Part shown: one piece after another, positions 34,131 through 45,183 of the stretch | How positions within the stretch are numbered: the stretch's first letter is position 1 | How the letters are laid out: every line of letters begins with the position of its first letter | Source of the DNA: Talinum fruticosum | Lineage: Eukaryota > Streptophyta > Magnoliopsida > Caryophyllales > Talinaceae | Reading direction: 5' to 3' | Assembly: GCA_021018815.1 (NCBI GenBank) | Contig: JAITYX010000007.1 | Coordinates: forward strand, 3,225,001-3,289,000 | DNA length: 64,000 nucleotides | The notes under the pieces: generated by a model | Told to the model about the DNA's origin: nothing | The model's database searches: none | The model's input: only the letters and a program-made list of their open reading frames with translations | Translations under genes and position numbers: made by a program

Positions 34131-36840
34131 CGGGGCAAGATTAAAGACCCTCGAGAAATCCCAAAAGCAAATGACATTGGAGCAAGTCAAACACAGCAAG
34201 TTGAAGAAGCAAATGACAACAAACATGTGTTGACAGAAATAGAGGTGAGAATACTTGAATTAGTGTTTTCTTGGACATCATTTATTGCTATTCTCATTAG
34301 GAAACACTAAAATTGATAACTAGCAACACTACCATGATTCCTAACACTAAAATTATTACTAGGAAACACTAAAGTTTATTATACAAAACACTAAAAAGGT
34401 ACTATAAAAACACTCGAAAAAGTAGTATAAAAAAATAAAAAGGTACCGGAAAAACACTAAACAGATCAGTATTTAATACAACATGAACTAATCTGTGCTA
34501 ACATCATTTATACTAAAAAGCACTAAAATGATTACTAGAAAATACTAAAATGATTATTAGGAAACACTAAACTTTATTATATAAAACGCTAAAAGGGTGC
34601 TATAAAAACAATGAAAAGGTGCTATAAAAACACTAAACAAAATAGTTAATACAACATGAACTAACCGTGGTAACATCACTTTTGCTTTTTTTCTAACTAT
34701 ATACGGAAAAATTTTGAGGGTCTGATTACTCGGGCAAAACACTACATTAGTGCATGTTTTGATTATTGGAATTTTATGAAGTCCATGACTGGAAAGTATC
34801 AAAAGGATCAACAAATCTAGAAAATTTGCAACTTATATATATACATATATATATATTGGATTTTGTGATTCTGATATAGGAGATTCCAAAACTTCAACTA
34901 AGCTAGGGAAGAAGGAATCAATGGGTGGAAATGAAGAAACTGCTACTTTGAAAGAGGATGATGATGAAGAATTCTGGAGCAAACCATCGGTTGTAGAAGA
35001 CTTGCTTGGATATTATGTCAAAATTAGAGAAGACAACACAACCGAAGAAGAGAAAAAGAAGAGATCTAGATATCCTTTATTCAAATTGATTCCGGACTCT
35101 CAAAGTCTTGATGTCAGCCCTCATTGTACAGAAGGAAAAGAGGATAAAAGAGTGAAAATGATTATTAAGGAGATGGTGAGCACACGGATAAAACAACCAA
35201 AAACGTCGAATGCAACAATTCTCCTTTAATGTTTCATAAAAGTTTGACATCAGGTATATTCTCACTTAAATTTAGAGACACTAACACAATTTTTTTATTG
35301 ATGCATGACCTGATTTTGTTGTTATGTTTTTTAATTTTAGTGAACCAATATTCGATGCATAGGGCTTAACAGGCAATCAGCATGACTTTCAATCTCTTGG
35401 CCCTGAAATTGAAATCAACTCCAATGGTATATCAATTTGGTGTGCGATGCTCAACAACAAAGAACATTTTAACAATTGTCCGATGCACCCATTTTAAGAT
35501 TTTTCCTTCCAATGGAAGCTTTTGTAAGTATTCACTTATATACCTTATATACATGCAATATCATTGGTAATTAAGTTATTGTCTATCCTATTGTAATTAA
35601 GTTTTTGAACATCACTTAGTGTTATTTAGAACATCATTTAGTGTTACTTAATATATGTTTATGGAAAATACTAAACAATGTTGTATAAAATACTAAAACC
35701 ATACTATAAAAACGCTCAAAAGATTAGTGTTTGATAATGTGCAAAAATGTAGACAACATTATGTAAAACACTAAAATTGTTTTATGAAACGCTAACAATA
35801 TTCTTTAAAAATATTAACCGTATCCGAGTTTTTTTAATAAAGGTATAATGTTTCATATTGTGCATATATTTTATAAAACACTAACATTGTACTAAAATAA
35901 CACTAAACATAAACCAAACATTTTATATATGTTTTAAATTTGGCATATCACAAATAGGTCTTTGACCTTTCCAAATAGCACAGATTGAAGGAAGATACAA
36001 AACCTTCAACAACATCCTGAAAAATAAGTTGGAGAGATGCAAATGGATTGACATAAAGAAAGTGGACATGGTAAAAAGGATTAATTTTACTTTTATTGCA
36101 ATAAAACACAACCAATTTTTTTATTTTATTTTCTTTACTATGAGTAACTATGGTGTTTTTTGCATTATCTTAATAGGTGTTGGCTCCAGTATGGCACAAA
36201 CAATACTTTTTATGTATGTTTTTAATTTGAAGGACCAAAATATAAATCACCGATAACATGTTGACCAAGCGGAATTATGTCAATGCTTACGGTCTTTCAT
36301 GTAATGAAATGGTAAATCCTAGAATTATTTTTTATGTTGATGATTTAACTTTAATACTATTGTTGAAACTGAATTATACCTATAATTGATATCATGTGTA
36401 GCAATTTTATGTACACAAATTTTTGGAACAAAAAGGTCACCCAAAAGCCCACATTCTTCAAGACCTTGAACCACAATGATTAAAGATGAGCTGGAGAACA
36501 ATATCAAATGTTGTAGATTGTGGTATTTTTTTGTATGAGACATATGGAAACATATTTTAGGGATGAGAAGAACTAGAATTTTGGATTCAAAGGTAAAGAT
36601 GTAAATATTTCTCACAAGTAAATTACCTTTAATTATTAAGTAATAATTTTTATTTCCTTTACTTTATTAATTTTTGTAGCAATCAAAGTTGTATACTCTA
36701 CATGTTAGATATTGTCATGACATCCTAATGCCTAAGGATAACAAACAACGGCAAGGCATTCTTAAGAAAGTAATTAAACTCCATGACAAACTACTTGCAA
36801 ATGCTGCCCTCAAATGTAGATTGATCGACATATTGTAATA
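34131..36840 (+). pseudogene. Ulp1-type transposon gene, C-terminal peptidase part
   Basis: The exon continues after the insertion (GKIKDPREIPKANDIG, to a GTGAGA donor near 34240). Later exon-like segments are 34880-35229 (acidic, EDDDEEFWSKPSVVEDLLG), 35340-35520 (GPEIEINSNGISIWCAML), 35960-36070 (LKNKLERCKWIDIKKVDM) and the peptidase core. The core has PVWHKQYFLYVFNLKDQNI in adjoining frames (candidate catalytic His, about 36185-36240) and VDCGIFLYETYGNIF (candidate catalytic Cys, about 36510-36560). A C-terminal helix follows (LHVRYCHDILMPKDNK, 36700-36745). The His/Cys pattern fits C48 (Ulp1/SENP) peptidases, which cleave ubiquitin-like modifiers. Plant Mutator-type transposons often carry such genes. 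Frame breaks mark it as inactive. Confidence 0.68.
34290..34650 (+). repeat. AACACTAAA-rich noncoding stretch
   Basis: Words such as GGAAACACTAAA and ATAAAAACACTAAA recur at 15-40 bp spacing. The stretch lies between the GTGAGA donor near 34240 and the next exon, so it is probably an intron. Confidence 0.65.
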
Positions 36841-36849
36841 TTTTGGTAG

Positions 36850-37640
36850 ATTGAATGTATGAAATTTTTGGTTTTAAAAAACTAGATTAGTGTTTTTCGG
36901 ACACCATTTAGTGTTTTTCGTAACGGAATAGTGTTGACTACTCCGTGCTTGTAAATATCATGAATTAATTGTGCTCTTTTGTCAAAGGAAAGTTTTAATA
37001 CTAAATGTCATAAATTTTTGTTATATGTTCAAATCTATTAGGTCGAAAAATTCATCTAAAACAAACACTAAAAATGTTTACTATACTAAAATAATTACTA
37101 GGAAACACTAAAGTTTGTTCTCTAAGCACTAAAATGGTACTATAAAAACACTAATCAAAGTGGTGTTTACTTATATGTTGTTTGTAAATAACATGAAATG
37201 ACTGTTATATGTTCAATATAATAGGTTAAAAAGTCATTTGATCATGACTGTTATATGTTCAATATAATAGGTCAAAAAGTCATTTGAAAAACAAACAATA
37301 AAATTATTACTAAAAAACACTAACATGATTACTAGGAAACACTAAAACTATTACTAAAAAATACTAACATAATTGCTAGGAAACACTAAAAGTATTACGA
37401 GGACACACTAAACTTTCTTCGATAAAACACTAAACAAGTATTATAAAAAAACATAAACAAATTAGTGTTCTCTAAACACTAAGAATATTTTTATAAAACA
37501 CTAAAATGGCTACTACAAAACACAAACGATTACTAGAAAACACTAAAATTGTTTCTCAAAAAACAAGTAAATATTACATGAAAATCACCCATTCTTCAAA
37601 ATATAAAAAGCTTCGTACATCTCCATAGGGAGAGAAAACA
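36850..37640 (+). repeat. AACACTAAA-rich 3' flank of the Ulp1-type gene
   Basis: The densest run of the motif (TACTAGGAAACACTAAAA and variants) fills about 37060-37570. A 40-bp block around ATGACTGTTATATGTTCAAT is directly duplicated at about 37195-37290. No coding sequence is seen. Confidence 0.65.
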
Positions 37641-37910
37641 TGGGTACAGGGGCAAATTATAACAAACACCCGGGAGTTCAGCGCATGTATGTGCTCCCGG
37701 CCCAATTACGTATGTTGTTTAATACGATATAATGTGCATGGATACCATGAATGGTGTGTGGCGGGATCTAAAGACCCCGATACCAAATTGACATAGGACG
37801 CTTTGAGAGCAATTCCTACGAGGATAGTTGGGTAGGATGCTCTTAGAGCAATTCCTACAAAGGATAGTTGGCTTAGGATGCTATTCTAGAGCAATTATGA
37901 GAGAAGAGTG
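37641..37910. other. Noncoding spacer with hairpin and short tandem repeat
   Basis: CCGGGAG and CTCCCGG (about 37670-37700) could form a 7-bp stem. At 37795-37900 three copies of a unit of about 42 bp share GAGCAATTCCTA and GGATAGTTGG. The CTTAGAGC/GCTCTAAG-like core may fold on itself. The stretch may be the worn end of another element; its class is unclear. Confidence 0.45.
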
Positions 37911-38532
37911 TGTAGGAGGCGGAAATTTGTTAGCCAACTATATGTCACCACGTGGAAAATTAATTATTTTTATTCCACCTATAGTAAATTCTCACGTGTA
38001 AAATTGGTCTTGGAAAGCCTTCAAAATTAAAATCAAAAGAAATAAATTTCCGGCCAATTAGAAGTTGCCACGTGTCATTGATAATGCAAGAAATAGTAAT
38101 TATGGGCCCGGCCCAAAACCCAAGCCAAATCCTAACTTCAAAAAGCTATAAATATAGGTCATTTCCTCATTTTTAGACATTCAAGCATCTGCAAATCCAG
38201 AGCTCGGACTACAAACAACATCCAGCTACCAAGTGCCAAGGATCAAAGTCTCGCAATCTGTTCGTAAATTAGAGTCAAGAATTCAAATTCAAGACTCTCA
38301 AGACATCCGAGATCAAGAACCATTCAGCGTTCAACATCTAACTCAACATCAACGTTCGAGATCAAGCTACGACGCCCTCGAATTATTCAAGTTACAAGGA
38401 GATTGAATCAAGGATTACATTTATTGTATTCAATACGGAGATTGTACCCATTCAAACAAAAATCAATACAAATTATATTTGTTTCCTAATTTCCTGTCTT
38501 TATTTATTTTAGACTCGAAATTTGTGTTTACA
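37911..38532 (+). repeat. Left LTR of the RT-less gypsy element (622 bp)
   Basis: Runs from TGTAGGAGGCGGAAAT to GTGTTTACA. A TATA box TATAAATA lies at 38147-38154. It matches 44343-44994 closely but with indels. Confidence 0.88.
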
Positions 38533-38537
38533 AATTT

Positions 38538-38555
38538 TGGCACGCCCGGTAGGAC
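38538..38555 (+). other. Primer-binding site of the RT-less gypsy element
   Basis: TGGCACGCCCGGTAGGAC follows the LTR end after five bases. TGGCACGCCCGGTGGGAC-type sites are frequent in plant gypsy elements. Confidence 0.65.
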
Positions 38556-38589
38556 ATCTCTCGCCTCTCATCTCTTTCTCCAAGCAAAT

Positions 38590-39950
38590 CAACACTCTAC
38601 ACCTTTGAAGAACACATGGCTCCCAAGAGCGCGAGTCACTCAATCTTCAAAGAACAAAACCACCTGGATCCACTTCTCGTGGATCCACCATGACGATACA
38701 TCTAGTAGAATGATGACTAGAAGTATGGCAAGAGCCGCTACTCGCTATTATTGTGAAGGAACCAAGTGTAACAGACACCATTTCAGCTACGCCCGATTCG
38801 AAACCTTGACTCCAACCTACTCAATTGAGTCAATCAAACCGTGTCGCATATCGATCCGAAGGAGAGAGTTGTTCCTATTTTCAACTTGAAGCGGACGATT
38901 CCTCGTGGGATGGACGAACTCCAAGCTCATACAAATCCTATCTTCATGCTTTCCGGTGAAGAAGATGACGGATAAGCCAGCCGGGATTCCACGCCTCCGT
39001 CTCCCAAAGACTCGTTATTCTCTCATTTTGAAGCTGAATCCTCTAACACCTGTCATCATGCCGATAATTGTGACAGGAGCTATCAATATTAAAGAACAAC
39101 TGAATGAGATGAAAGAAACACTAGCAATTGCTAGAGAAAGCGCGAGAAAAGATGCACAAATCAAGCTTCAAAGCGAGCAAATTGCTAGCTTGATAAAGAA
39201 GTTGGAGAAGAAGTCATCCGAAGCTTCTAACAAAGGCTCGACAATGAGGGGTCCGATAAGGAGTCCAACCACGATGAAGAATCTCGACGATGAACCGAAG
39301 GAGACTCCACCGACTTCAATGTCCATTGAACAAATCCGTAACTTAATTGCAAACGCGATCAAGAATCGGCTAGGAGAAGTGTCTCGTAAGTCTCACCTGT
39401 ACACGAAGCCCTACATTAAAAGGATCGATGCCCTAAGAATGCCGCATGGCTATCAACCACCGAAATTCCAACAGTTCGATGGTAAAGGCAATCCTAAGCA
39501 ACATATTGCGCACTTCATCAAAACTCGCAACAATGCTAGCACGGAAGGAGATAGGTTGGTAAAGTAGTTCGTTCGACCTCTAAAAGGAATTGCTTTTGAT
39601 CGGTACATGGACATAGAGCCGTAATCCATCAACAATCGGGAGCAGATGGAACAAGAATTCCTTAATAGGTTCTATAGCACCCAACGCATTGTTAGTATGA
39701 CGGAGCCGACTAATGCAAGGCAAGCGAAAAGAGGAACCAGCTTCTAGAGTACATCAATCGCCGGAGAGCCCTCACCTCGAATGCAAGGATAGATTGTCTC
39801 AAGCATCTCGTCGTGGAAATGTGCACTCATGGCATGGAATGGGACTTGCTTGACATTCTGCAGTGAGTAAGCTAAGAACTTTCCAAGAATTGGCTACCAA
39901 GGCTCATGACATTGAAATGACATTAACAGTGTCGTCGCAATAAGTCTTCC
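38590..39950 (+). pseudogene. Gag of the RT-less gypsy element
   Basis: An N-terminal basic part (MMTRSMARAATRYY) is followed by a coiled-coil-like stretch with KEQLNEMKETLAIARESARK (about 39090-39160). The gag core has YTKPYIKRIDALRMPHGYQP and FQQFDGKGNPKQHIAHFI (39405-39520), FVRPLKGIAFDRYMDIEP (about 39569-39622) and EQEFLNRFYSTQRIVSMTE (about 39651-39705). These are the usual blocks of one widespread plant gypsy gag family. The longest open piece is 38905-39567, closed by a stop where VKQF is expected. Further stops follow. Confidence 0.82.
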
Positions 39951-40439
39951 TCCTCATATGAATCAAAGAAGGATCAAGGCGAATACAATAAGAGTACTAA
40001 GTCTTCAAAAACAGAGTTAATGTATATTTCCACTAGAGAGCCGGTGCAAATTTCTAGAAAGCCCAAGTCAAAGCAAAAGAAGATTATATACTCTAAGGAT
40101 GTCGCGAAAAGCGTCCCACACTAAAAGAGCTTCAGGAGAAGAAGTATCCATTTCCGGACTCGGACTTGTCGGGAATGTTAGATGACTTGTTAGAAAACAA
40201 GGTGATTGAACTTCCCGAACCAAAACGGCCGTAAGAAGCGGAAAAGACTTCGATCCAAAATATTGTCGATACCATAGGGTTATTAGTCACCCTCTTGAGA
40301 AGTGTATCACACTCAAAGAGCGCATTATGCAGATTGGCCGAAGATGGAAAGATCATATTAGATGTGGATGACACAGTGGGACTAATTGTACCTCCATCCA
40401 ACTAGAGAACCCTCCAACTCGGCCTCCCAAAATAGAGTT

Positions 40440-40900
40440 GCTTACACTTTAATTTGAAAATCTAGAACCAGTGATCTTTCCATTAACGGTACAAGCACCG
40501 CGTATAGAAGTCAATCCTACCGTAGATATTCCGGATGAAGATCAAGAAGGATGGACCCTTGTCACTCGTCGAAGGCCAAGAAGACAAAGTCATATTCGAT
40601 CACCATCTCGTCCATCACGTAAAAGCCAAAGCGTAAGGAAGAATCCTAGGCATACGAAGAACAAGAAAAGGTCAAAGGTAAGCAAGAAACGGGAAATCCA
40701 ACCTCGTTAACTTATTTGAACAAGAGCCACTTGTTCCAATTACCTTAGAGGAGTTCTTCCGGACAAATTTCTTTGAGAAAGTCACGGTAACATGACTTCG
40801 TGTTTAGAACCCGAAGATGAAGAAGAGGTGGAGGACAATAATGATGAAGATGTCCAACCTACCGCAAGGTCCTCGGTGTTCGATAGGTTATAGTAGTCTA
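40440..40900 (+). pseudogene. Post-gag segment of the RT-less gypsy element
   Basis: A basic frame (40471-40710) has EGWTLVTRRRPRRQ and runs of Arg/Lys/Ser. It is followed in another frame by LEEFFRTNFFEKVTV and by PTARSSVFDRL (about 40858-40890). In related complete elements these blocks sit between gag and the protease. From 40900 to 41330 there is only broken frame without a recognisable domain. Confidence 0.6.
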
Positions 40901-41338
40901 CATCGTAAAGACGCCCTTCCGTGTTCATGAGAATAGGGGAGGCCAAAATCCCATTCTATAAAATAAAAGGAAGTGGGCGATCAAGACCTTCGGTTTCAAC
41001 GAAAATCAAGAAGGAAAAAGATGTGTCTAAGTCATCGCCGGTTCAGCAGAAAGACGGTGTTCTATCGTCTTGGCGATACAAATGAAGTACAAAGTTCTAT
41101 CCCTTCCCGCATGAAGCGCGTCTCAACACTCGGACGTAAAGACAGAAGGCTCGCCGAGAATAAAAGGACGCACTGTGGTCCATATGAGTCAACCAGGTGA
41201 TTCTAGGCCTAACGAAGTTAGAATATTATCACGGGCATAAAAAAAAAATCGAGTGCGCTCGTCTCAAGTAGAAAATCGTGTACTTCCCGTAAGAAGGCGA
41301 TCATCATGTCTTACAAGATTGGAATCAAGATCAATTCA

Positions 41339-41461
41339 AAGTGAGATGATCCCTATGTGGTGCGAGAAGTCTACATGAATGGTGCCTACAAGACAGTCGA
41401 TACCGAAAGGGTATAAGTTGATCCCGTAAATGGAAAATTCTTGAAGTTTTATTATTCTTGA
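41339..41461 (+). pseudogene. C-terminal tip of gypsy integrase
   Basis: The reading DDPYVVREVYMNGAYKTVDT, one in-frame stop, then VDPVNGKFLKFYYS and a stop at 41459-41461. This is the standard end of this gypsy family's polyprotein. Its presence about 2 kb after gag shows an internal deletion of RT, RNase H and the integrase core. Confidence 0.72.
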
Positions 41462-41726
41462 ACATTGTTACATGTAAGCTCCTAAGTAAGAGCCTAAACT
41501 GCTCATTCTTGCAAGTTGAAATTAAATGTACTACTCCTGTCCCGTAAAAGTATAAACTGTGAATGGTAAAAATAAATTTCAATAAAATAATTCATTCCTT
41601 TCAGCTTTACGTCTTGCTTGATCCTTTTAGGTATTAAATTTCCTTGAGGTACATAGGCAGACTTAAGAATAAACTTGAGCACACACACCAAAAAAAAAAA
41701 AATGCCAACATAAAATAATATCAAAG

Positions 41727-41992
41727 TTCAAGACTCCTAAGTCAAGAAAATGCAAGACTCTCAAGTCACATAAACTCAAGACTCTCAAGTCACACAAATT
41801 TTAAGACTCTCAAGTCACACAAATTTAAAACTCTCAAGTCATGTAAAATCAAGACTCTTAAGTCACACAAATTCAAGACTCTCAAGTCACACAAATTCAA
41901 GACTCTCAAGTCAAACAAATTCAAGACTCTCAAGTCACCCAAATTAGAGACTCTCAAGTTACTCAAATTAGAGACTCTCAAGTCACTAAAAG
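41727..41992 (+). repeat. Tandem repeat, about 25-bp unit, some ten copies
   Basis: Units read close to AAGACTCTCAAGTCACACAA. On the opposite strand the array reads as a leucine-rich protein-like pattern (DLRVLNLCDLRVLN), which is an artefact of the 25-bp unit. Confidence 0.9.
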
Positions 41993-41999
41993 CACCCCC

Positions 42000-42845
42000 A
42001 AAACACTCGGACGTAAAGTCGGATGGCTCGTTCGGGACTCTTAGTCGAATAAATCGCTTTGACGTCTCCGGGTCGGATAAGTCGGATGACATGTTTTAGG
42101 ACTCAAAATTGAATAAATCGTTCTAACGTCTCTAAACGGGATAAGTCGGATGGCTCGTTCGAAGCTCCGAGTCGCTCGGGTCAAATAAATCGGATGGCCC
42201 GTTTTGAAACTCGGAATCGAATAAATCGAATAAATTGTTCTAACGTCTCTAAACCGGATAAGTCGGATGGCTCGTTCGAAGCTCCGAGTCGCCTGGATTG
42301 AATAAATCGGATGACCCGTTTTGAGACTCGGAATCGAATAAATTGTTCTAACATCTCTAAACCGGATAAGTCGGATGGCTCGTTATGAAGCTCCGAGTCG
42401 CCTAGGTCGAATAAATCGGATGGCCCATTTTTAGACTCGGAATCGAATAAATTGTTTTAACGTCTCTAAACCTGGATAAGTCGAATGGCTCGTTCTAAAG
42501 CTCCGAGTCGCCCGGGTTGAATAAATCGAATGGCCCGTTTTGAGACTCGGAATCGAATAAATCGTTCTGTCTCTAAACCTGGATAAGTCGGATGGCTCGT
42601 TCGAAGCTCCGAGTCGCCTAGGTTGAATAAATCGGATGGCTCGTTTTGAGACTCGAGATCGAATAAATCGTTCTAACGTCCCTAAACCGGATAAGTCGGA
42701 TGGCTCGCTTTGAAGCTCCGAGTCGCCTGGGTCAAATAAGACGGATGGTTTGTTCGATACTTAGAATCGAATAAATCATTTTGACGTCTGCAGGTTGAAT
42801 AAGTCAGATGAGTTGAATGGCTCGCTTTGATGTATCCGAGTCAAG
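42000..42845 (+). repeat. Tandem repeat, 107-117-bp unit, more than six copies
   Basis: Units start near ATAAGTCGGATGGCTCGTT at 42141, 42258, 42366, 42476, 42583 and 42691, with partial units before and after. Within each unit, CGAATAAATCGGATGGCCCG repeats the theme, so the unit is a dimer of a shorter ancestor. It is a satellite-like array in the untranslated 3' part of the element. Confidence 0.9.
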
Positions 42846-42849
42846 TGTT

Positions 42850-44330
42850 GACGTGAATGATTTACTCTGAATAACAGGGAAGTTTACAAGAACGATAATC
42901 AGAAAAAAAAAAGGAATGAAGGAGAAAATAAACCTGCAAACCGGGCACAAGTATCCGAAGGCAAAGAAGCACAGGGGGCAAAAACTGAACGTAACACAGG
43001 GAGCAAAATCAATAACTGTAATATGTTTATATAGGTGTCTCCCAGTCTAGCTTTACATTCTCACTCAGTTACAAAGACTTCAAACTTATCCTTCAGATAA
43101 GCAATAATTTACAGGATAAATCTGAAGTGATAATTTACAGGATAAAAAAAAAAAAAAAAAAAGGGGAGAGAAATCAGGATTAGTATACTGATCAAAGACT
43201 TCCGGCAGTTGTTGTAGGTAACCGGTGAGCAACCCATTCTGAAGAGAACTCATTTGATTCCTCAACTCAGATTCTCTGCAAGACTCCCACCTCAAAATTC
43301 AACTCCTAATTAAAATTCAGATTCCAGAATTTTAATTAATTCAGAGTTTAACTCCGAACAAAAAAGCAAAAATCCCAAAATCAAAAGGGAATTCCAAAAT
43401 CAAAACCCAATCTGGGTATAATCAATAAACAAGAGGGGGAATTCCAAAACCAAAATTCATAGAACTTCTTGTCCCCACAAAGATTTCAGATACAGAACAA
43501 ATCCGGTGAAAATTATCTGGGTACAGATACGTGCGTACCAGTTGGGTCGAAGCCGGAAAAACGATACTGTACTGTTGTTTTTTCCCAGATCGAAGCCGGA
43601 TCTCATGGCTACCAACTTGGCCGGAGAGCTCACGGGATCTCCGACGGCAGAGCCCGATTTCCCCAGAAAAGAAAGCCACGAACAACCCAGGTCAGTAAAG
43701 AAGAACTCTGAGCCAAAATTCTCAGAACTCCAATCTCCAAAACCCAATTCCAAATCAAGCCAAGTGCTAGCGTCGGGACCGGAAGAAACGACCGGCAGCA
43801 GACGCTGCTCCAGCGAAGACTAGCGCTGCCGGATGGAGAGCAAAGAGAGGAAGAAAAAGATGAGATCGTGAGCCATGAGGCTTTAATGAGAGAGAGTCAG
43901 AGCCGTTTTCAGGCTTTGGTGAAGTGAGAGACAAAAACACCATGTTGCCTTATGAAACTATTTACAAGAACCCCATGCTGCATTATGAATCACAAGTAGA
44001 AAAGGCAAATTGCAATTTACAAGTAAAATAATTAATGAGTTGCTTTACCGTGAAACCCCATGGGTTCTCTCTCTTCTAATTGTTACAAGTTTTCTGGAAT
44101 CTCAAGAAGTTCTATATGAGATTATAATCGGTAAAAATTTTAATTTATACATATATATATAAAGAAATCCCGTGAATTATATCTAAATAAGTCCAAACAT
44201 ACGACCTAGGTGATTTCGGTATTCACAAATCGAGAAGGTGATTAAAATCGACTCGTATTAATCATCTTATAAATGTTTGAGATCCAACCGCTCCAAGCAC
44301 TCAAAAAGCTCGTACATGTAGCCGACTCTC
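42850..44330. other. Noncoding interior with possible captured gene leader
   Basis: No element protein is encoded here. Between 43490 and 43880 the composition becomes more GC-rich and CG-rich than its surroundings. The minus strand offers an ATG at about 43877 (MAHDLIFFFLSLLS, then a stop) and an overlapping frame of 98 residues (43457-43753) with SFLGKSGSAVGDPVSSPAKL. This looks like the 5' end of a host gene picked up by the element, but I cannot name it. A poly(A) run of 18 lies at about 43145-43162. Confidence 0.35.
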
Positions 44331-44342
44331 AAAGGGGGCATT

Positions 44343-44994
44343 TGTAGGAGTGCAGAAATTGCTAGCCAACTATATGTCGCCATGTGAAAAATTAATTATT
44401 TTTATTCCACCTATTAGTAAATTGCCACGTGTAAAATTGGTCTTGGAAAACCTTTAAAATTAAAATCAAAAGAAATAAAATTCCGGCCAATTAGAACTTG
44501 TCACGTGTTGTTGATGATGCAAGTAAATAGTAACTATTTCTTTTAAGAAATAATTATTAAATTATGGACCCTGCCCAAAACCCAAGCCAAACCCTAGTTT
44601 CAAAAAGGTATAAATATATGTCATTTCCTCATTTTTAGACATTCAAGATCTACTAATCCGGAGCTCGGACTACAAACAACATCCAGACTACCAAGTGCCA
44701 AGGATCAAAGTCCGCAACCGATTCGTAAATCGTAGTCAAGAATTCAAATTCAAGACTCTCATCACATCTAGATCAAGAACCATTCAGCGTTCATCATCCG
44801 ACTCAACATCAACGTTCGAGATCAAGTTACGACGCCCTCGAATTATTCTAGTTACAAGTAGATTGAATCGAGAGGATTACATTTATTATATTCAATACGG
44901 AGATTGTACCCATTCAAACAAAAATCAATACAAATTATATTTGTTTCCTAATTTCCTATCTTTATTTATTTTATACTCGAAATTTGTGTTTACG
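44343..44994 (+). repeat. Right LTR of the RT-less gypsy element (652 bp)
   Basis: Starts TGTAGGAGTGCAGAAAT after the purine tract CAAAGGGGGCATT and ends GTGTTTACG. The TATA box is at 44609-44616. It is slightly longer than the left LTR because of small insertions such as that near 44535-44555. The next 190 bp up to the Harbinger end hold nothing recognisable. Confidence 0.87.
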
Positions 44995-45183
44995 TGGTGG
45001 CTCACATAGAACCCAAGAAACGCAGAAATTATTAACTCAATATTATGCCTGCTAATCTCAATAAGATAAGGGACTTAAATAGATAAAGTACTAAGGGAAT
45101 TAGGAAACCTAGAAATATCAAATAAACTATAAAAGGATTAAAATGTTTAATCTAAAATAATCCTAACGAGATAAAAAAACTAA

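Larger units (their letters stand above)
37911..44994 (+). mobile_element. Gypsy-type LTR retrotransposon lacking RT, 7.08 kb
   Basis: Paired LTRs of about 622 and 652 bp, a primer site after the left LTR and a purine-rich tract (CAAAGGGGG) before the right LTR set plus orientation. The interior has a gag gene in pieces, a post-gag segment and the last 40 residues of integrase. No protease, RT, RNase H or integrase core is visible, so it needs enzymes from a partner. Two tandem arrays and a GC-richer stretch of foreign appearance follow. The right end reads TTTACG where TTTACA is expected, and no convincing target duplication is seen. Confidence 0.8.

Noticed and set aside
37641..37760. Helitron 3' end suggested by the hairpin with CTCCCGG
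   Set aside because: The hairpin is not followed by a CTRR terminus, and no Rep/helicase sequence is found nearby.
41790..42092. Minus-strand open frame that looks like a leucine-rich-repeat protein (DLRVLNLCDLRVLN)
   Set aside because: It is the translation of the 25-bp tandem repeat on the antisense strand of a retroelement; there is no flanking LRR domain and the unit length drives the pattern.
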